The position numbers and the translations under genes are program-made. A stretch of DNA of 64,000 bases, taken from NCBI GenBank assembly GCA_018881555.1, contig JACAXG010000169.1:1280977-1344976 (forward strand), written 5' to 3'. The stretch's first letter is position 1, and every line of letters begins with the position of its first letter. The notes under the pieces were generated by a model, which worked only from the letters and a program-made list of their open reading frames with translations, did no database searches and was not told where the DNA came from. Source of the DNA: Amblyornis subalaris (Eukaryota; Chordata; Aves; Passeriformes; Ptilonorhynchidae). This document shows, in pieces, positions 36,812 to 46,485 of this stretch.

Positions 36812-36997
36812 CTACAGCGGGGAGCTGGCTTTCTTCTGGTTGATTATGTCCAAGTACAAGTCGGAGCGGAGGAAGCGGGGGTACGAGTCCTTCTCCATGA
36901 GCCCGTAAATCCTCTTCTGCGCCAGGTCGAAGCAGCTGCGGGTGATGTTCTGCAGGTTCTCCTTGGTGTGTTCCCGGGTGTAGGAGTCCAGGTTGAC
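36812..36997 (-). CDS. RGS3: RGS3 last coding exon, end of RGS box and C-terminus
   Basis: The exon starts after CTGCCCACAG with [17 protein letters not shown] and ends in NQKKASSPL and a TAG stop at 36814-36812, 61 residues in all. It holds the Asn of VNLDS (N128 of RGS4, which helps orient the catalytic Gln of Galpha) and the [17 protein letters not shown] block with the Asp and Arg that contact switch I. RGS3 accelerates GTP hydrolysis by Galpha-i/o and Galpha-q at the inner membrane face. The C-terminus differs slightly from what I recall of human (ASSPL against MSPPL). The upstream intron is only 89 bases. Confidence 0.97.
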   Translation of the reverse strand, partial: VNLDSYTREHTKENLQNITRSCFDLAQKRIYGLMEKDSYPRFLRSDLYLDIINQKKASSPL

Positions 36998-37086
36998 CTG
37001 TGGGCAGAGAAAGCAGGGCTGGTGAGCAGCTGTCCAGGCAGCCACCGTGCCGGGGAGCCGTGCACCAGCGCGGGAGCCAGCCTCAC

Positions 37087-37253
37087 CTCCTTGCAGGACT
37101 GGATGGCAATGTACTCAGCGAATATCTTCTTGGCCTTGGACACCATCTTGGACTGGGATTTGATCTTCTTGAACTCCTCACAGGCCAGCCAGAACTCCAG
37201 GTTCTCCTCGCTGAACTCGGTGCGCAGGAAGGCCCTGAAGGCAGCGAGCCCGT
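37087..37253 (-). CDS. RGS3: RGS3 exon, central RGS box
   Basis: This 167-nt exon (two bases plus 55 codons) has acceptor CCCACAG and donor AAGGAG/GTGAGG. It codes for [21 protein letters not shown] to AIQSCKE. The [16 protein letters not shown] helix carries the Glu-Asn pair that contacts the Galpha switch regions in RGS4 (E87, N88). All residues expected for GAP activity in this part are present. The sequence is nearly the same as in mammalian RGS3 ([15 protein letters not shown]). Confidence 0.97.
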
Positions 37254-37920
37254 CTGTGGGGACAGGGACACGGCTCTACTCCCGCTCGCAGGCACGGACA
37301 GCCCCACAACACCCCCAGCACAGTGACCTTGCAAAGCTGCAGCCTAAAACACCTCCCTGCACTGCCCCTAAAAACCCCTTTGTGCAAACAGGCAGCGATG
37401 GCATTGCCAGCAGCACAGCCCATCCGTGAGCTGAATCCACGTCCTCAGCCTGGCTGCGCACACGGAGAGCCAAAAGGCAGGCTGGGCTGGAGAGAGGACA
37501 GCAGTGGGGACAGGATCCCCTGGCCATCCCTATGGGCTGGATGCAGGATGTGACCGTGATTCCGGGTGCCCAGGAAGGGCTATCTTNTTCGGGATGTGAG
37601 AAGGGGATGTCCTAAAGCAGCTCCTGCTCCATGGACTCCCACACAGCTCCGAAGTGGGCACAGACACGGATCACTGCCTCCTCCTCCCCAAGCCGAGGGG
37701 CTGCAGCTCCATCCTGCAGCTCCCCCTGGCCCCTGTCACCAAGTCCCCCCTTGGGCCAGGCAGGAGCAGAAGAGGTGCAGGCAAGGGACAGGCTGATTTC
37801 CCTTTGCCTGTCCCCAAACACCGGAAGGGATTAACAGAGGAAATCCCAGCTTTATCCATGCACGTGTCTGGCTATTCCCCTGGCAGCAAACACAAGTGGA
37901 AGAGATGGACACACACTTAC
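37254..37920 (-). other. RGS3 intron between RGS-box exons
   Basis: 667 bases with GTAAGT and CCCACAG ends. I see no repeat or exon inside. Confidence 0.85.
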
Positions 37921-37982
37921 ATTTGTGCAGCAGCAGCTTCTCCAGGGAGTCCCCCCACTTGAGCGCTTCCTCGGGAGTGGGC
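37921..37982 (-). CDS. RGS3: RGS3 exon, N-terminal helices of the RGS box
   Basis: This 62-nt exon lies between acceptor TCCCACAG and donor AAAT/GTAAGTG. It codes for PTPEEALKWGDSLEKLLLHK, with one base on each side completing Lys and Tyr codons. EEALKWGxSLEKLLxHKYG is the opening of every R4-family RGS domain (helices 1-3). The frame and splice signals are intact. Confidence 0.96.
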
Positions 37983-38842
37983 CTGTGGGAGAAGCACGGC
38001 ACGTTGGCAAAGCCAAGCAGCAAAAGCTGCTTTTGCTGCCTGCTAAACATTTCCAGAGGATAAAAAGCCAGGCTGTGTGCCCAGCACGGCTGCTCCCAGC
38101 TCCCAAATCGGCCTCCTGCTAAATGTTTCCAGCGGATAAAGCCACGCTGTGTGCCCGAGGGGCCAGCCCTGGCTCCCACCTCGGCGCTGGCGCTGCTGGA
38201 GCAGCTGAAGGCAGAGCCGGGCTCTGCACCAGGCAGCACCACACAGCAGCTCTGCCGGAAGGAAACCTCTGCCTTGAGGCTGGCAGGAAGAAAATCCGAC
38301 ACCAGGAGGTCTGTGCAGGCGGCTGTGGCACTTGGGGTGTCTGAGAAAGAATCGGGGAAGCTCCGGGTGATGCCCNGGAGCTGTGGAAAACTGGGATTTC
38401 AGCTGCCCCATTCAAGCAGCGGGAGAAGCTGCCAGGAGCAAAGTAGGGAGGGCTCGTCTCCAGCTGCTGGAGCATCTCCAGAGCAAAGTGGTTTTTGAAA
38501 CCATCCTCCAGCCAGTTAAAGTTCCATGTGCAGGCACTGGGACAACGCTGCCATCAGGTAAATTTCCAGCCCGAGCTGCTGCTCTGCCACTGCCCAGCAG
38601 GACCTCTCGCTGCCAGCGGGGGATTTTTCAGCCAAAAAATGTTTTCGATGTTCCTCCAGAAACAAAAACTGTTTGTCCACAGCTTCCTCAAATAGGGTGA
38701 ACACAGCGTCCCTGGAAGTCAGGCGCTCCCGACCACAGCTCATACCCAAAACCCCCAGTTCCCGATCCCCACGGTCCCCGATCCCCACGGTCCCCGATCC
38801 CCCCGGTCCCCGATCCCCACGCCGCCCACCCGCAGCACCTAC
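37983..38842 (-). other. RGS3 intron with internal tandem repeats
   Basis: 860 bases with ends GTAGGT and TCCCACAG. Near its 5' end (on the gene strand) is a 16-base tandem repeat at 38760-38822. Around 38.04-38.17 kb two related copies of a segment (TAAA, ATTTCCAG, GGATAAA, GCTGTGTGCCC) suggest a local duplication. Confidence 0.8.
38760..38822. repeat. 16-bp tandem repeat, about 4 copies
   Basis: The unit GGTCCCCGATCCCCAC repeats next to the donor of the 38843 exon (within about 20 bases). One unit has a C in place of A. Confidence 0.85.
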
Positions 38843-38944
38843 TTGAGGGATTTGAGCACTTTGTCCAGCTTGCCGGAGGGGTTGGCTCCGGGGGACTCGT
38901 TCCGCCGCCGAAAAATCCCCAGCCGGTTCTTCATGTCCTTGGCT
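38843..38944 (-). CDS. RGS3: RGS3 common exon, start of RGS-proximal region
   Basis: This 102-nt exon follows acceptor CCCTCTAG and ends CTCAA/GTAGGT. All RGS3 transcripts visible here pass through it. It completes the upstream codon with A and codes for AKDMKNRLGIFRRRNESPG, then SGKLDKVLKSLK (the last Lys is AA/G across the junction). The block is almost identical to mammalian RGS3 and is the membrane-proximal helix plus linker leading into the RGS box. Three different upstream donors (42668, 41491 and 39059) enter it in the same phase, so it is the hub exon of the locus. Confidence 0.95.
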
Positions 38945-39058
38945 CTAGAGGGAAGAGCAAACCTCAGCGGGCGGGCGAGGGGGTCGAGGGGACCCCCAGC
39001 ACCCCGGGAGACCCTCGGGCAGCCGCGTCCCGCCCGCCGCCCCGCGCCCGCCACCTAC

Positions 39059-39174
39059 TCCTTCATGGTGTGCCGGCGCTGCAGGCTGCCCGTGTGGGGT
39101 CTCTGCACGCCCAGCAGCATCTCCGCGTGGAACTCGAGCGGCTGCGGCTTGGACAGGTCGCGGAAGAAGGGCAT
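39059..39174 (-). CDS. RGS3: RGS3 alternative first coding exon (210-residue form)
   Basis: The exon codes for 38 residues plus GA, starting MPFFRDLSKPQPLEF and ending LQRRHTMKE once joined to A/GCC at 38944. Its donor is GA/GTAGGTGG. The NLQRRHTMKE-AKDMKN junction is the hallmark of the mammalian short RGS3 forms. Met1 has G at -3. Met19 (39120-39118) lies where the human short form is remembered to start and also has G at -3. A pyrimidine tract ending CTCAG lies just before the ATG, so a non-coding upstream exon spliced in at 39178 is also possible. The spliced product would be 210 residues. The exon lies at the edge of a CpG island at 39.2-39.7 kb. Confidence 0.88.
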
Positions 39175-39720
39175 GGCTGAGGGGACAGGCTCGGCCGGAC
39201 GCTCGGGCGCTCTGCCGCCCGCCCCGAGCCGCGCTCCAGCGCAGCGGCCAGCGCGGAAGTGGGAGGGCTCAGCCCGCGGGGCTTTAAAGGCGGCTGGGGC
39301 GGACGCGGAGCGGGTGAGGCGAGGCGAGGGAAGGGAAGGGAAAGGAAGGCTGGGTCAGCCCCGCTGCTGTTTGGGGCGGCCCTGGCGTTGCTGGGGAAAC
39401 TCGAGGAAAGGTGGAAAAATCAGCGCCGAGGGCGGATAGTGGGGCCTTTCAAGAGACGGCCGGGGGAAAATAATCGCGGCGAGGATTTACGAGCGCTATT
39501 TATAGAGCGCAGGCATCCCGGGAAGGCAGCGGGGCCGGCGGCGGGGCGGAGCGGGCTGAGGAGCAGAGCTCTGCCCCGTGTCCCCCCTGCGTGGGCACCC
39601 ACACATGACCCACGGGTGCTCGCGTGTCTCCGGTGCCAGCCCGGGCCGGGCGTGGCCGTGGGGACATTTCCATAAGGAGGTGGTTGGGACCGGCGCCGCG
39701 GGGCGCTGGGGCAAAGACAC
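39175..39720 (-). promoter_or_regulatory. CpG-island promoter of short RGS3
   Basis: This is GC-rich, CpG-dense DNA directly upstream of the 39174 start. Two TATA-like elements are visible: TTTAAA at 39283-39288, which would place a start near 39255, and CTATTTATAG at 39496-39505, which reads CTATAAATAG on the gene strand and also fits the MEF2 consensus. An ETS-like ACTTCCG lies between them and the ATG. No upstream open reading frame is convincing. Which element sets the start cannot be decided from sequence. Confidence 0.6.
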
Positions 39721-41490
39721 CCCACTCTGTCACCCCTGCACGGGTCCCCCCGCTCCAGCATCCCCGCGCAGACACACTGACGGACACACGGACACGGGGC
39801 TCGCGGTTGGCCCGGGGAACTGCCAGCAACACCAAGCGGGACGGGGATGTTTGGGAAGCGCCGTGGGAAAAGGAGCCCCCGGGCACGGGCAGGGATGGGA
39901 CGCGCGGGCGGTGCTGCCCCCGCGTGGCACGGCCCGGTCACTGCACCCGGACACGGCGGGGACAGGGACAGCGGCGGCGACCGGGATGGAGCGACNCGGG
40001 GGGGCACGGTACCAAACACCTCCAAAAATACCCCAAAAAATGCAGCAATGGCAAGTTTTAGTGCTTGGGCCTTGCTTCTCATCTCCTTTGCCAGCAATCT
40101 TCTCCCANCTACAGTGGTCTGTCACTCATTAAAAAGAAAGCAAATATAATGCTGTCTTACATTACATGTGCCTGGAACGTTTATGATTGGAAAGAATTAC
40201 AGCTTCCATCTGTGTTTTTAATTTTTTCCATTTAAAATACCTCTCCTCAGTCTCATTGTAAAGTGCACACAGACAGTCTTTCACTGCATGTGGATATAAT
40301 GTAGATATCAAAACTATAGAGCATGAGTCTTCCCACAACACACACGGATTCTGCCCCCTAAGTCTGAAGCTCCTTATCTGACAACATTCTCATTAGNCAA
40401 GTGGCTTCAGTTTTCACTTCTTAATCTTTCTGACTCTGCAAATTCAGTGTTCCAGGACCCCCCACGGGCTGCACAGCAGTGGGTCTAAGCAAGGATGCTC
40501 AGAGGAGCCACCTCTGCCTGGCCAAGCCGTGCCAGGGCTGGCAAGGGACATAAGGGGGACAGGAGGGATACAGGGCAGGGGTGCACCACTCCACCCTGAG
40601 TGATGTTCTCCAGACCCACAGCTCTCTCCAGTCCCAGGAGGGTAAAACACAGCAACCACTGGGGAAAAAAGAGCTGCAACAACCCCAGGGCTCAGTCCCC
40701 TGAGCCACAGAATGAGTGTAGAGGGCAACTGCTTGCCCCAGTTCCTGGTGCCATCCANGCCATCGTGGGCAGGGACAGTTCCACTGCCCTCACACCAGCA
40801 GGGCTGTGATCCCAGCAGGACACACGTCCCGCTGCTGCCAGACGCCCGCTAACGTGGGAAAAGCGGATCCAAACACGGAGCCTCACGCTCCAAACACCAT
40901 CTGCCTCCCATCACAGCCAGGGAGCCGCCACCACACAGGACGAGCCATCCCACACAGCCTCCAGCAACAACTTCAGCAGTGTTCCCAGTTCAGCAGGGCA
41001 GCAGCGGGTGCCCGGCGGGGCTGGCAGGGCACTGAGCAGCCCTTTGTGTGTGTGTGTGTGTGTGTGTCACACGTGGGTCACTCCACAGCACAGCCCTCGG
41101 CACAAGGCCAGCTGGCCCACACCAGGCTCTGGGCTTGCAGGTGATCGTGGATTTTCCAGCTGGAACACACCAGGCAAGCACCTCCTAAGGAAGTTCCCCT
41201 GCTTCCATGTGCTGCTCCTCTTGCACANGCTTGCAAAGAAAGAGCAAGTGGCACCAACCCAGGCTGAGACAGCCACGGGCACGCACAGCCCCCAGCTGCG
41301 GCCACACTGCACAATGAANGCCACAGCAAAAATAATTCCATTAAAAATTTGCCGGTTTCACTCTGGAGTTCCTCTATAAAACGATCTACCCCGGCACCCC
41401 GAGGTCATGCCAAGCACCATCACCCCGCGCTGCTTCCAGCCATCCCCCGGGCAGCACGTCCCCCTTCCTCGCAGGATGCCGGCGTCCTAC
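39721..41490 (-). other. intronic DNA between the two internal RGS3 promoters
   Basis: No exon or CR1 copy was seen. The part at 40.14-40.44 kb is AT-rich and differs sharply from its flanks. A GT microsatellite lies at 41045-41067. Confidence 0.6.
41045..41067. repeat. (GT)n microsatellite
   Basis: An uninterrupted run of about 11 GT units lies between the internal promoters of RGS3. Confidence 0.95.
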
Positions 41491-41534
41491 CTTTCCAGGT
41501 ATTTTTCGGAAAAGTCCACCATGGCGCGGTACAT
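41491..41534 (-). CDS. RGS3: RGS3 alternative first exon with R4-type N-terminus
   Basis: This 44-nt coding piece reads MYRAMVDFSEKYLE plus AG, followed by donor GTAGGA. The two leftover bases join A/GCC of the exon at 38944 to give ...KYLERAKDMKNRLG, exactly the phase needed. The result resembles the short amphipathic N-termini of RGS4, RGS5 and RGS16 (C-L-E-R-A-K-E/D-x-K), which attach those small RGS proteins to membranes. The first ATG has C at -3, while the second (Met5) lies in GCGCCATGG, a near-perfect Kozak context, so initiation may be at either. The exon sits inside a CpG island, with a TATA-like box 43-52 bases and a CCAAT box 83-87 bases upstream of the ATG. The spliced product would be 186 residues. 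The donor is only moderate (GTAGGA), and I cannot check transcript evidence. Confidence 0.75.
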
Positions 41535-41574
41535 CGGTGCCGGGCGAGGAGCGAGTGCCGACCCGCGGCCCCCG

Positions 41575-41625
41575 CCCATAAATAGTCCGTGCGCCGGCCG
41601 GGCCCGCGGCGCGCAGCCAATGGCG
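41575..41625 (-). promoter_or_regulatory. core promoter of the R4-type RGS3 first exon
   Basis: Read on the minus strand, an ATTGG (inverted CCAAT) lies at 41621-41617. CTATTTATGG, a TATA-like motif that is also one base off a CArG box, lies at 41586-41577, and the ATG is at 41534. The surrounding 41.49-41.96 kb is CpG-rich. The spacing (CCAAT about 35 bases above the TATA-like box) is typical of a vertebrate core promoter. The start site would fall near 41550, leaving a very short leader. Confidence 0.6.
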
Positions 41626-41827
41626 GTGCCGAGCGCTCCCCGGAGCATCCTCGCCGGCTCAAGGTGAGCGCGAAACGCGCTCCGCGACCGCCCCTGACCC
41701 CGCCGCGCCGGGGGGGCCGCGCCTCCCCCGCCGGCCCCGTTCCCCCGGCGGCAGGGCCACGCGGCCGGGGGGACGTCCCTGCTTCATTTTCGTCTCGAGT
41801 GCCGGGGGGGGGAAATAATAAAAGGAG

Positions 41828-41837
41828 CTAAAAATAG
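41828..41837. promoter_or_regulatory. perfect MEF2 consensus upstream of RGS3 internal promoter
   Basis: CTAAAAATAG fits the MEF2 consensus YTA(A/T)4TAR exactly. It lies about 295 bases above the ATG of the 41.5-kb first exon, at the edge of its CpG island. A muscle or cardiac input to this promoter is inference from the motif alone. Confidence 0.45.
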
Positions 41838-42667
41838 GCAGCGGCGAGGCAGCGCGGGCCGACAGTGCCGCTCGCTGGTACGGCCGGCGAGGCCGCGGAG
41901 CTGCGTGCGCGGCCCCCTCGCACCCCGAGCCGCTCCGACCACGTGTGGCTCCTCCACCTGCCCCGAGACACGTGGCCCGGGGCACAGGACACAGCCGCGG
42001 GCATCCCTGTGGCCGTGACACCCGGAGGGATCCGCGTTCTGGAGCCGTTCGGTCCCAAACATCCTCCCCCGTGCGCCTGCCCCGCTCGGCTGCCTGCTCT
42101 GCGGCTGGGGAGCAAAGGCCACGGCTGCCTTGTCCTCGCCTAGACCCACTTTTTGGCACCCCAAAGCCTTACCGGGAGCGGTGGAGGGGCTGCCGGTGTC
42201 CCTCGGGGGTCTCCGCGTTCCCTGCTCCCACCGCGCTGCCGCGAGGGCTGAGCCTGACCCGCGGTGGGAAACCTCCCCATTCCACCTCCCCATTCCCCCT
42301 CCCGGCATGGGGCCAGCGGGAAGGAGGCCCCCAGCTCAGATTTCACCGCTTCTGTGTCCTCTCCCTGAACTCGGGGAGGCTGTTTTTCCCAAGAGCCAGT
42401 GTCTTCACCCTGTCAGGGCAGGGAGGAAGGGGCTGCTCCCAGCCGGGCCGGGCAGTGCCCCCAGCACAGCCCCACCACCCTCCCTGAAAACGACTCCGCC
42501 TGAAGTGAGACCCCAGTTCATGGCTTTGCTGCTCCCTCTCTGGAAAAAGTCCGGAGAAAAACACAGAGGGACACTAAGGGCTGCTGGCACCAGCAGGGCT
42601 CGGCCGAGGTGTCTGACCCCACAAACATTCCTGGCACACCCTGATGCCACCCCAGTGTGACACTTAC

Positions 42668-42741
42668 AGGCTCCTGCTCCGTTTCTTGCGGGAGGTCTCG
42701 TCCCCTTCGTCACAGCTGCACTCGGGGTCGGCTCCACTCAG
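42668..42741 (-). CDS. RGS3: RGS3 small linker exon (74 nt)
   Basis: The acceptor is a C-run ending in CAG and the donor is CCT/GTAAGTG, close to ideal. It begins in phase 0 directly after ...SGHRK and codes for LSGADPECSCDEGDETSRKKRSRS plus two bases of a Leu codon, completed as CT/A by the 38944 exon. The order acidic stretch, then a basic Lys/Arg/Ser cluster, then A-K-D-M-K matches the mammalian linker before the RGS box. Only transcripts that start upstream use it. The basic cluster may help nuclear or membrane targeting, but that is inference. Confidence 0.9.
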
Positions 42742-43539
42742 CTGGGGGGAAACAGAAAAACAGCACCTGTGTCATCACACCAGGACGTGCCCACAGTGTC
42801 ACTGTGTCACCANCCAGCAGGGCCAGCATCCCCACGGTCCCCACACCACACAGCCCAGACCCACGGCACCCACAGGGCTCCTTCCTCGTGAGGGCAGTGA
42901 CACGGGACCAGCTCCTGACACAGGAACCTCCCTCCCCTTGCTCATCCTCTGCNACCTTCAGCCCGTGGAGTTCTGGAGCATCCAAGGAAACACCACAGCT
43001 GGAACCCCCCAGGTTCAAGGTGCTGACAGCGTTTCTTCCTACAGGGAGGACACCCACAGCCCCATTCCTGATGCTCCNACTCCCACTGCCATGAGTGGGC
43101 ACAGGCACCCCTCCACAGCCCAAAGAGCCTCCCAGAACCAGGCTGGGCACCTAAAATCAATCAGGAGTTCCCCCAGCAGTCCCCAGGAAGGAGAAACCAG
43201 AACAGTTCACCCATAATTGAATCCTATTGTTACAGTTTACAAATCTGAGGAGCACCCAGANGGCTCCGCTCCCTGACCACGGATCCAGGGCAGCCCGAGC
43301 AAACCAAGGGCACCCAGGATGTGCCACAAGCTCGGGGCAGCACCAGCACAGCCTCTGAGCCACAAAGCCTGGAGCCAGGTGGGGGGAGCCCTGGGGTCAC
43401 CACGGCTCNCTCGGGGGCTTTAGCAATCCATCCACTACTCAATGCTACAGATGCTCGCAGCCAGCCCTGCATCCACCCGACCCCACACCGGCTCATCCCC
43501 GTGCTCCCGGGCGCTTTCCAGGATCATCACCCCGCGGCC

Positions 43540-43850
43540 AGGCCGTGGGAACCCTGAGCTCAGCCGCGCAGCCCCNGGCCCGAGGCCGCTGACACTTCCT
43601 TCCATTCTGCGCCCGGCTTTCCGGAGTTTATCGGCCCCGAACAATGCGGCCCCGGCCCAGCACCTTCCCCGGGCCGCGCCGGCCCCGGCAGACGGGCTGG
43701 CCGGGGCTTCCTGCCATTGTCCGGAGAGGCTCCGTGCTCGGGGACAAAAGGCAGCGGCCGAGCTCTCCCGAGGAGCCCCAGCGCTCCTGGCCGCAATTCC
43801 CGCTTAAAACAACCAGCTCTGCGGGAAGCAGGGGAGCGGGGAGGCACACC
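43540..43850. promoter_or_regulatory. CpG island in RGS3 intron, possible extra promoter
   Basis: CG dinucleotides are dense here, in the intron just upstream of the 42741 exon on the gene strand. A short minus-strand frame starting MAGSPGQPVCRG could splice at GGGAAG/GTGCTG (phase 0) to the 42741 exon, but the donor is poor. It may equally be an enhancer or an unused CpG island. Confidence 0.35.
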
Positions 43851-44204
43851 GGGCACGATGGCGTTAAAAAGGGCTACGGAATGAGCCCCTCTGAAACACT
43901 CCCAGATGGGAAAATAACCAAGAACCTTGATGGATGCAGCGGCCCTGCAGCCGAGGCCACTGGGTGCAGGTGTTGCCAGTGCTTGACAGCTTGGTGGGGG
44001 AATTCCATGCGGGAATTGTACATCAGTGTCCTGCTCCAAAAAGCTCAGAACTGAACTATTCAAAGGCACAGACCGATAAAAGTNCCTCCAAAGTGCAGGC
44101 AGGGGTGTGGCAGCAGCCCAATGCCCCATGCATGTGGTGGCCCAGCACCGTGCCCGGCTTCCCTGACTGCTGCAGACCCTCCACAGGCAGCTGGAGAGGC
44201 AGGA

Positions 44205-44515
44205 CAATGGGAGCTGGACAATGGGAGCAGGGCAATGGGAGAAGGACAGTGGGATCAGGGCACTGGGAATGGGGCAGTGGGAACAGGGCAGTGGGAATGG
44301 GGGAGCGGAAACAGGGCAAGGGGAACAGGGCAATAGAAACAGGGCAGTGGGTACAGGGCAGTGGGAACAGGGCAGTGGGAACAGGGCAGTGGGAACAGGG
44401 CAGTGGGAATAGGGCAAGAGGAGCAGGGCAATGGGAGTGGGACAATGGGAACAGGGCAGTGGGAGCAGGGCAATGGGAGCAGGGCAATGGGAGCAGGGCA
44501 ATGGGAGCAGGCAGG
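44205..44515. repeat. 14-bp minisatellite, about 22 copies
   Basis: Units of the form GGGAACAGGGCAGT or GGGAGCAGGGCAAT repeat with scattered changes. The purine-rich strand is plus, so the transcribed RGS3 pre-mRNA would carry the pyrimidine-rich strand. Confidence 0.92.
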
Positions 44516-44854
44516 GGTGCCTAGGAAGGCACATGGGCAGGGGAAGGGAGCCTTGGTCCAGGCAGCCAGAGGTGCTGCAGGGTTGGAAGTGGGAGNTGCA
44601 GGAGGTGCAGCCACCACACCGCCCTCCCTGCTGGCTCAGGCTGCCCAATCCGTGCTCCAAAAATCCCAGCACACCAGAGCAGTTTAACCCAGGAGGAGCT
44701 CCGTTCACCTCTGCGGGAAAACATCCACCCAGATCGGCTGGAGGCTCCCGGGGCAGGGTGGGACCCATTCCCGGGTGCCCGGGCAAGGACATGCAGCCCC
44801 CCCGGCTCGGGCAGCGCTGAGGGCTGCAGGCTCGGGACTGCACACACAGCGGCA

Positions 44855-45065
44855 CTGCGAGCCCTCCCTCGGGCACTGTGAGCCATCCCTCGGGCACTGT
44901 GAGCCATCCCTCGGGCACTGTGAGCCCTCCGGGCACTGCGAGCCCTCCCTCAGGCACTGCGAGCCCTCCTCGGGCACTGCGAGCCCTCCCTCGGGCACTG
45001 CGAGCCCTCCTCGGGCACTGCGAGCCCTCCCTCGGGCACTGCGAGCCCTCCGTCGGGCACTGCTC
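44855..45065. repeat. about 21-bp minisatellite
   Basis: Roughly ten units of GAGCCCTCCCTCGGGCACTGC, some shortened to 15-20 bases. Each unit carries one or two CpG sites. Confidence 0.92.
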
Positions 45066-45596
45066 ACAGCGGCACCCGCGGGACACTCGCAGCCGGCGCT
45101 GACACTGTCACCACCTCCCTCGCGTGTGTCCCTGGCACAAAGGTGGCTTTTTCTTTATCAGGGGGTGGGTGGGTGAGTGGGGTGGGTCTGAATCCCCCAG
45201 AACACAATTGTTGCTACGTCTCCAGGAGAGTTTGGACTCCCTTTTGGACAAAAGCCTCATCCCAGCAGTCTGTTAACCCCGGGAAGGNCTCTCACCAGCT
45301 GGTCAGGGACTCTGAGCCCAAAGAGTGCTCCAGGAAACAGNGTCAGGGAGGCTTTTCCAGCAGCACGAGCCTGGCAGGAAGAGGGTTAACCCAGCAAGGA
45401 TTTAACCCCAGCACGTTTAACCCCACAGCTCTGTAGCAGCCTCCCCTGCCAAGGACCTGGTCAGTGTGGAGAGAATGTGGCTGTGCACGGTGGTCCCAAG
45501 CAGCAAGGCATGGTCCTGAGCTGTGCAACAGGTCCTGTGCTGGGAGCACGACCCTGAGCTGGGAACACGACCCTGAGCACTGCACCATGGTCCTGT

Positions 45597-45755
45597 GCCA
45601 GCACCAGAGCCCGGGCAGCACCCAGAGACAAGGCAGCAGCACCCAGAGCCCCAGACAGTACCCAGAGCCCCAAAGAGCACCTAGAGCCAAGGCAGCAGCA
45701 CCCAGAGCCCCAAGCAGCATCCAGAGCCAAGGCAGTAGCACCCAGAGCCGAGGCA
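45597..45755. repeat. imperfect 22-23-bp minisatellite
   Basis: Units around GCAGCACCCAGAGCCCCAAG repeat about seven times. Just upstream (45.49-45.60 kb) is a related, looser repeat of GACCCTGAGC. Confidence 0.8.
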
Positions 45756-46485
45756 GGGTCAGAGCTGGCAGGGGCTCAGCAGGGCAGAGCAGGGTGTGGG
45801 GCCAGAAGCTGCTCTCAGCATCCCACTGGTGTCACCCAGGGAGAATGGGAATAGCAGCACTTCCCACGCAGGATCTCTGCAGTGGCACCTTGTTTCAGGC
45901 AACAGCACAGCCAGGGCCAGCTCTGCTCTGGGGGGCTCAGGAAGCATCCCAGATCCCCAGGTTTGCACAGGCCAGTCCCGGGCAGAGCTCCCTGGGCACG
46001 GCCTCTGCTGCTCCTCCTGCATGGAGGGGTCACACATCGCTGCTGACCACAACTGTTTCCCGGGATGGGCCCCCACAAGGGTCAAAGCCCTGCATGAGGC
46101 TGGTGGGGGCAGAGAGTCACCCCACTCCTGGCATCCCCGCACACTGGGAGCTCTGTCACTGGGGTCTCTCTGGAGCCCTGTCCCCACGGCTGCTGTGAGC
46201 AGTTCTTTGCCAGCACAGACCCCCCAGGAGCACCTCTGCCTCCACCNGTCCCAGCAGACAGCGGCTCCCAGGCCACGGGAGCTGCAGGATGTGGATGCCG
46301 TGGTGGGAATGCCCGCCCGTGGCCCCAGCACGCTGCTCCGGGTGCTCAGCACCTCCCGGGGCTGGCTGCCTGCGGCAGGGCCCTTCCTGCCCGCTCAGAC
46401 NGCAGCTTTGCCGCAGGGGCCACGTGCCAGGACACCTCCAGCCCGGGAGCTCTCCCACGCCCCTGGCCAGCCGCGGCTCACGCAC

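Larger units (their letters stand above)
41490..41960. other. CpG island at the 41.5-kb RGS3 promoter
   Basis: The stretch is dense in CG dinucleotides and GC-rich, in contrast to the AT-rich DNA at 40.14-40.44 kb. It covers the alternative first exon, its CCAAT and TATA-like boxes and the MEF2 motif. Confidence 0.7.
42742..46485 (-). other. RGS3 intron rich in minisatellites
   Basis: 3.7 kb with ends GTGCGTG and CCCCCCAG. It contains a CpG island at 43.5-43.85 kb and three unrelated minisatellites between 44.2 and 45.76 kb. The 508-residue minus-strand and 430-residue plus-strand frames crossing it are repeats or antisense by-products. Confidence 0.8.

Noticed and set aside
44205..45065. 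CRISPR-like repeat array
   Set aside because: The units are direct tandem repeats without unique spacers, in a vertebrate intron.
43560..45086. 508-codon open frame on the minus strand
   Set aside because: Most of it is the translation of the 14-bp and 21-bp minisatellites (runs of Ser-His-Cys-Pro and similar).
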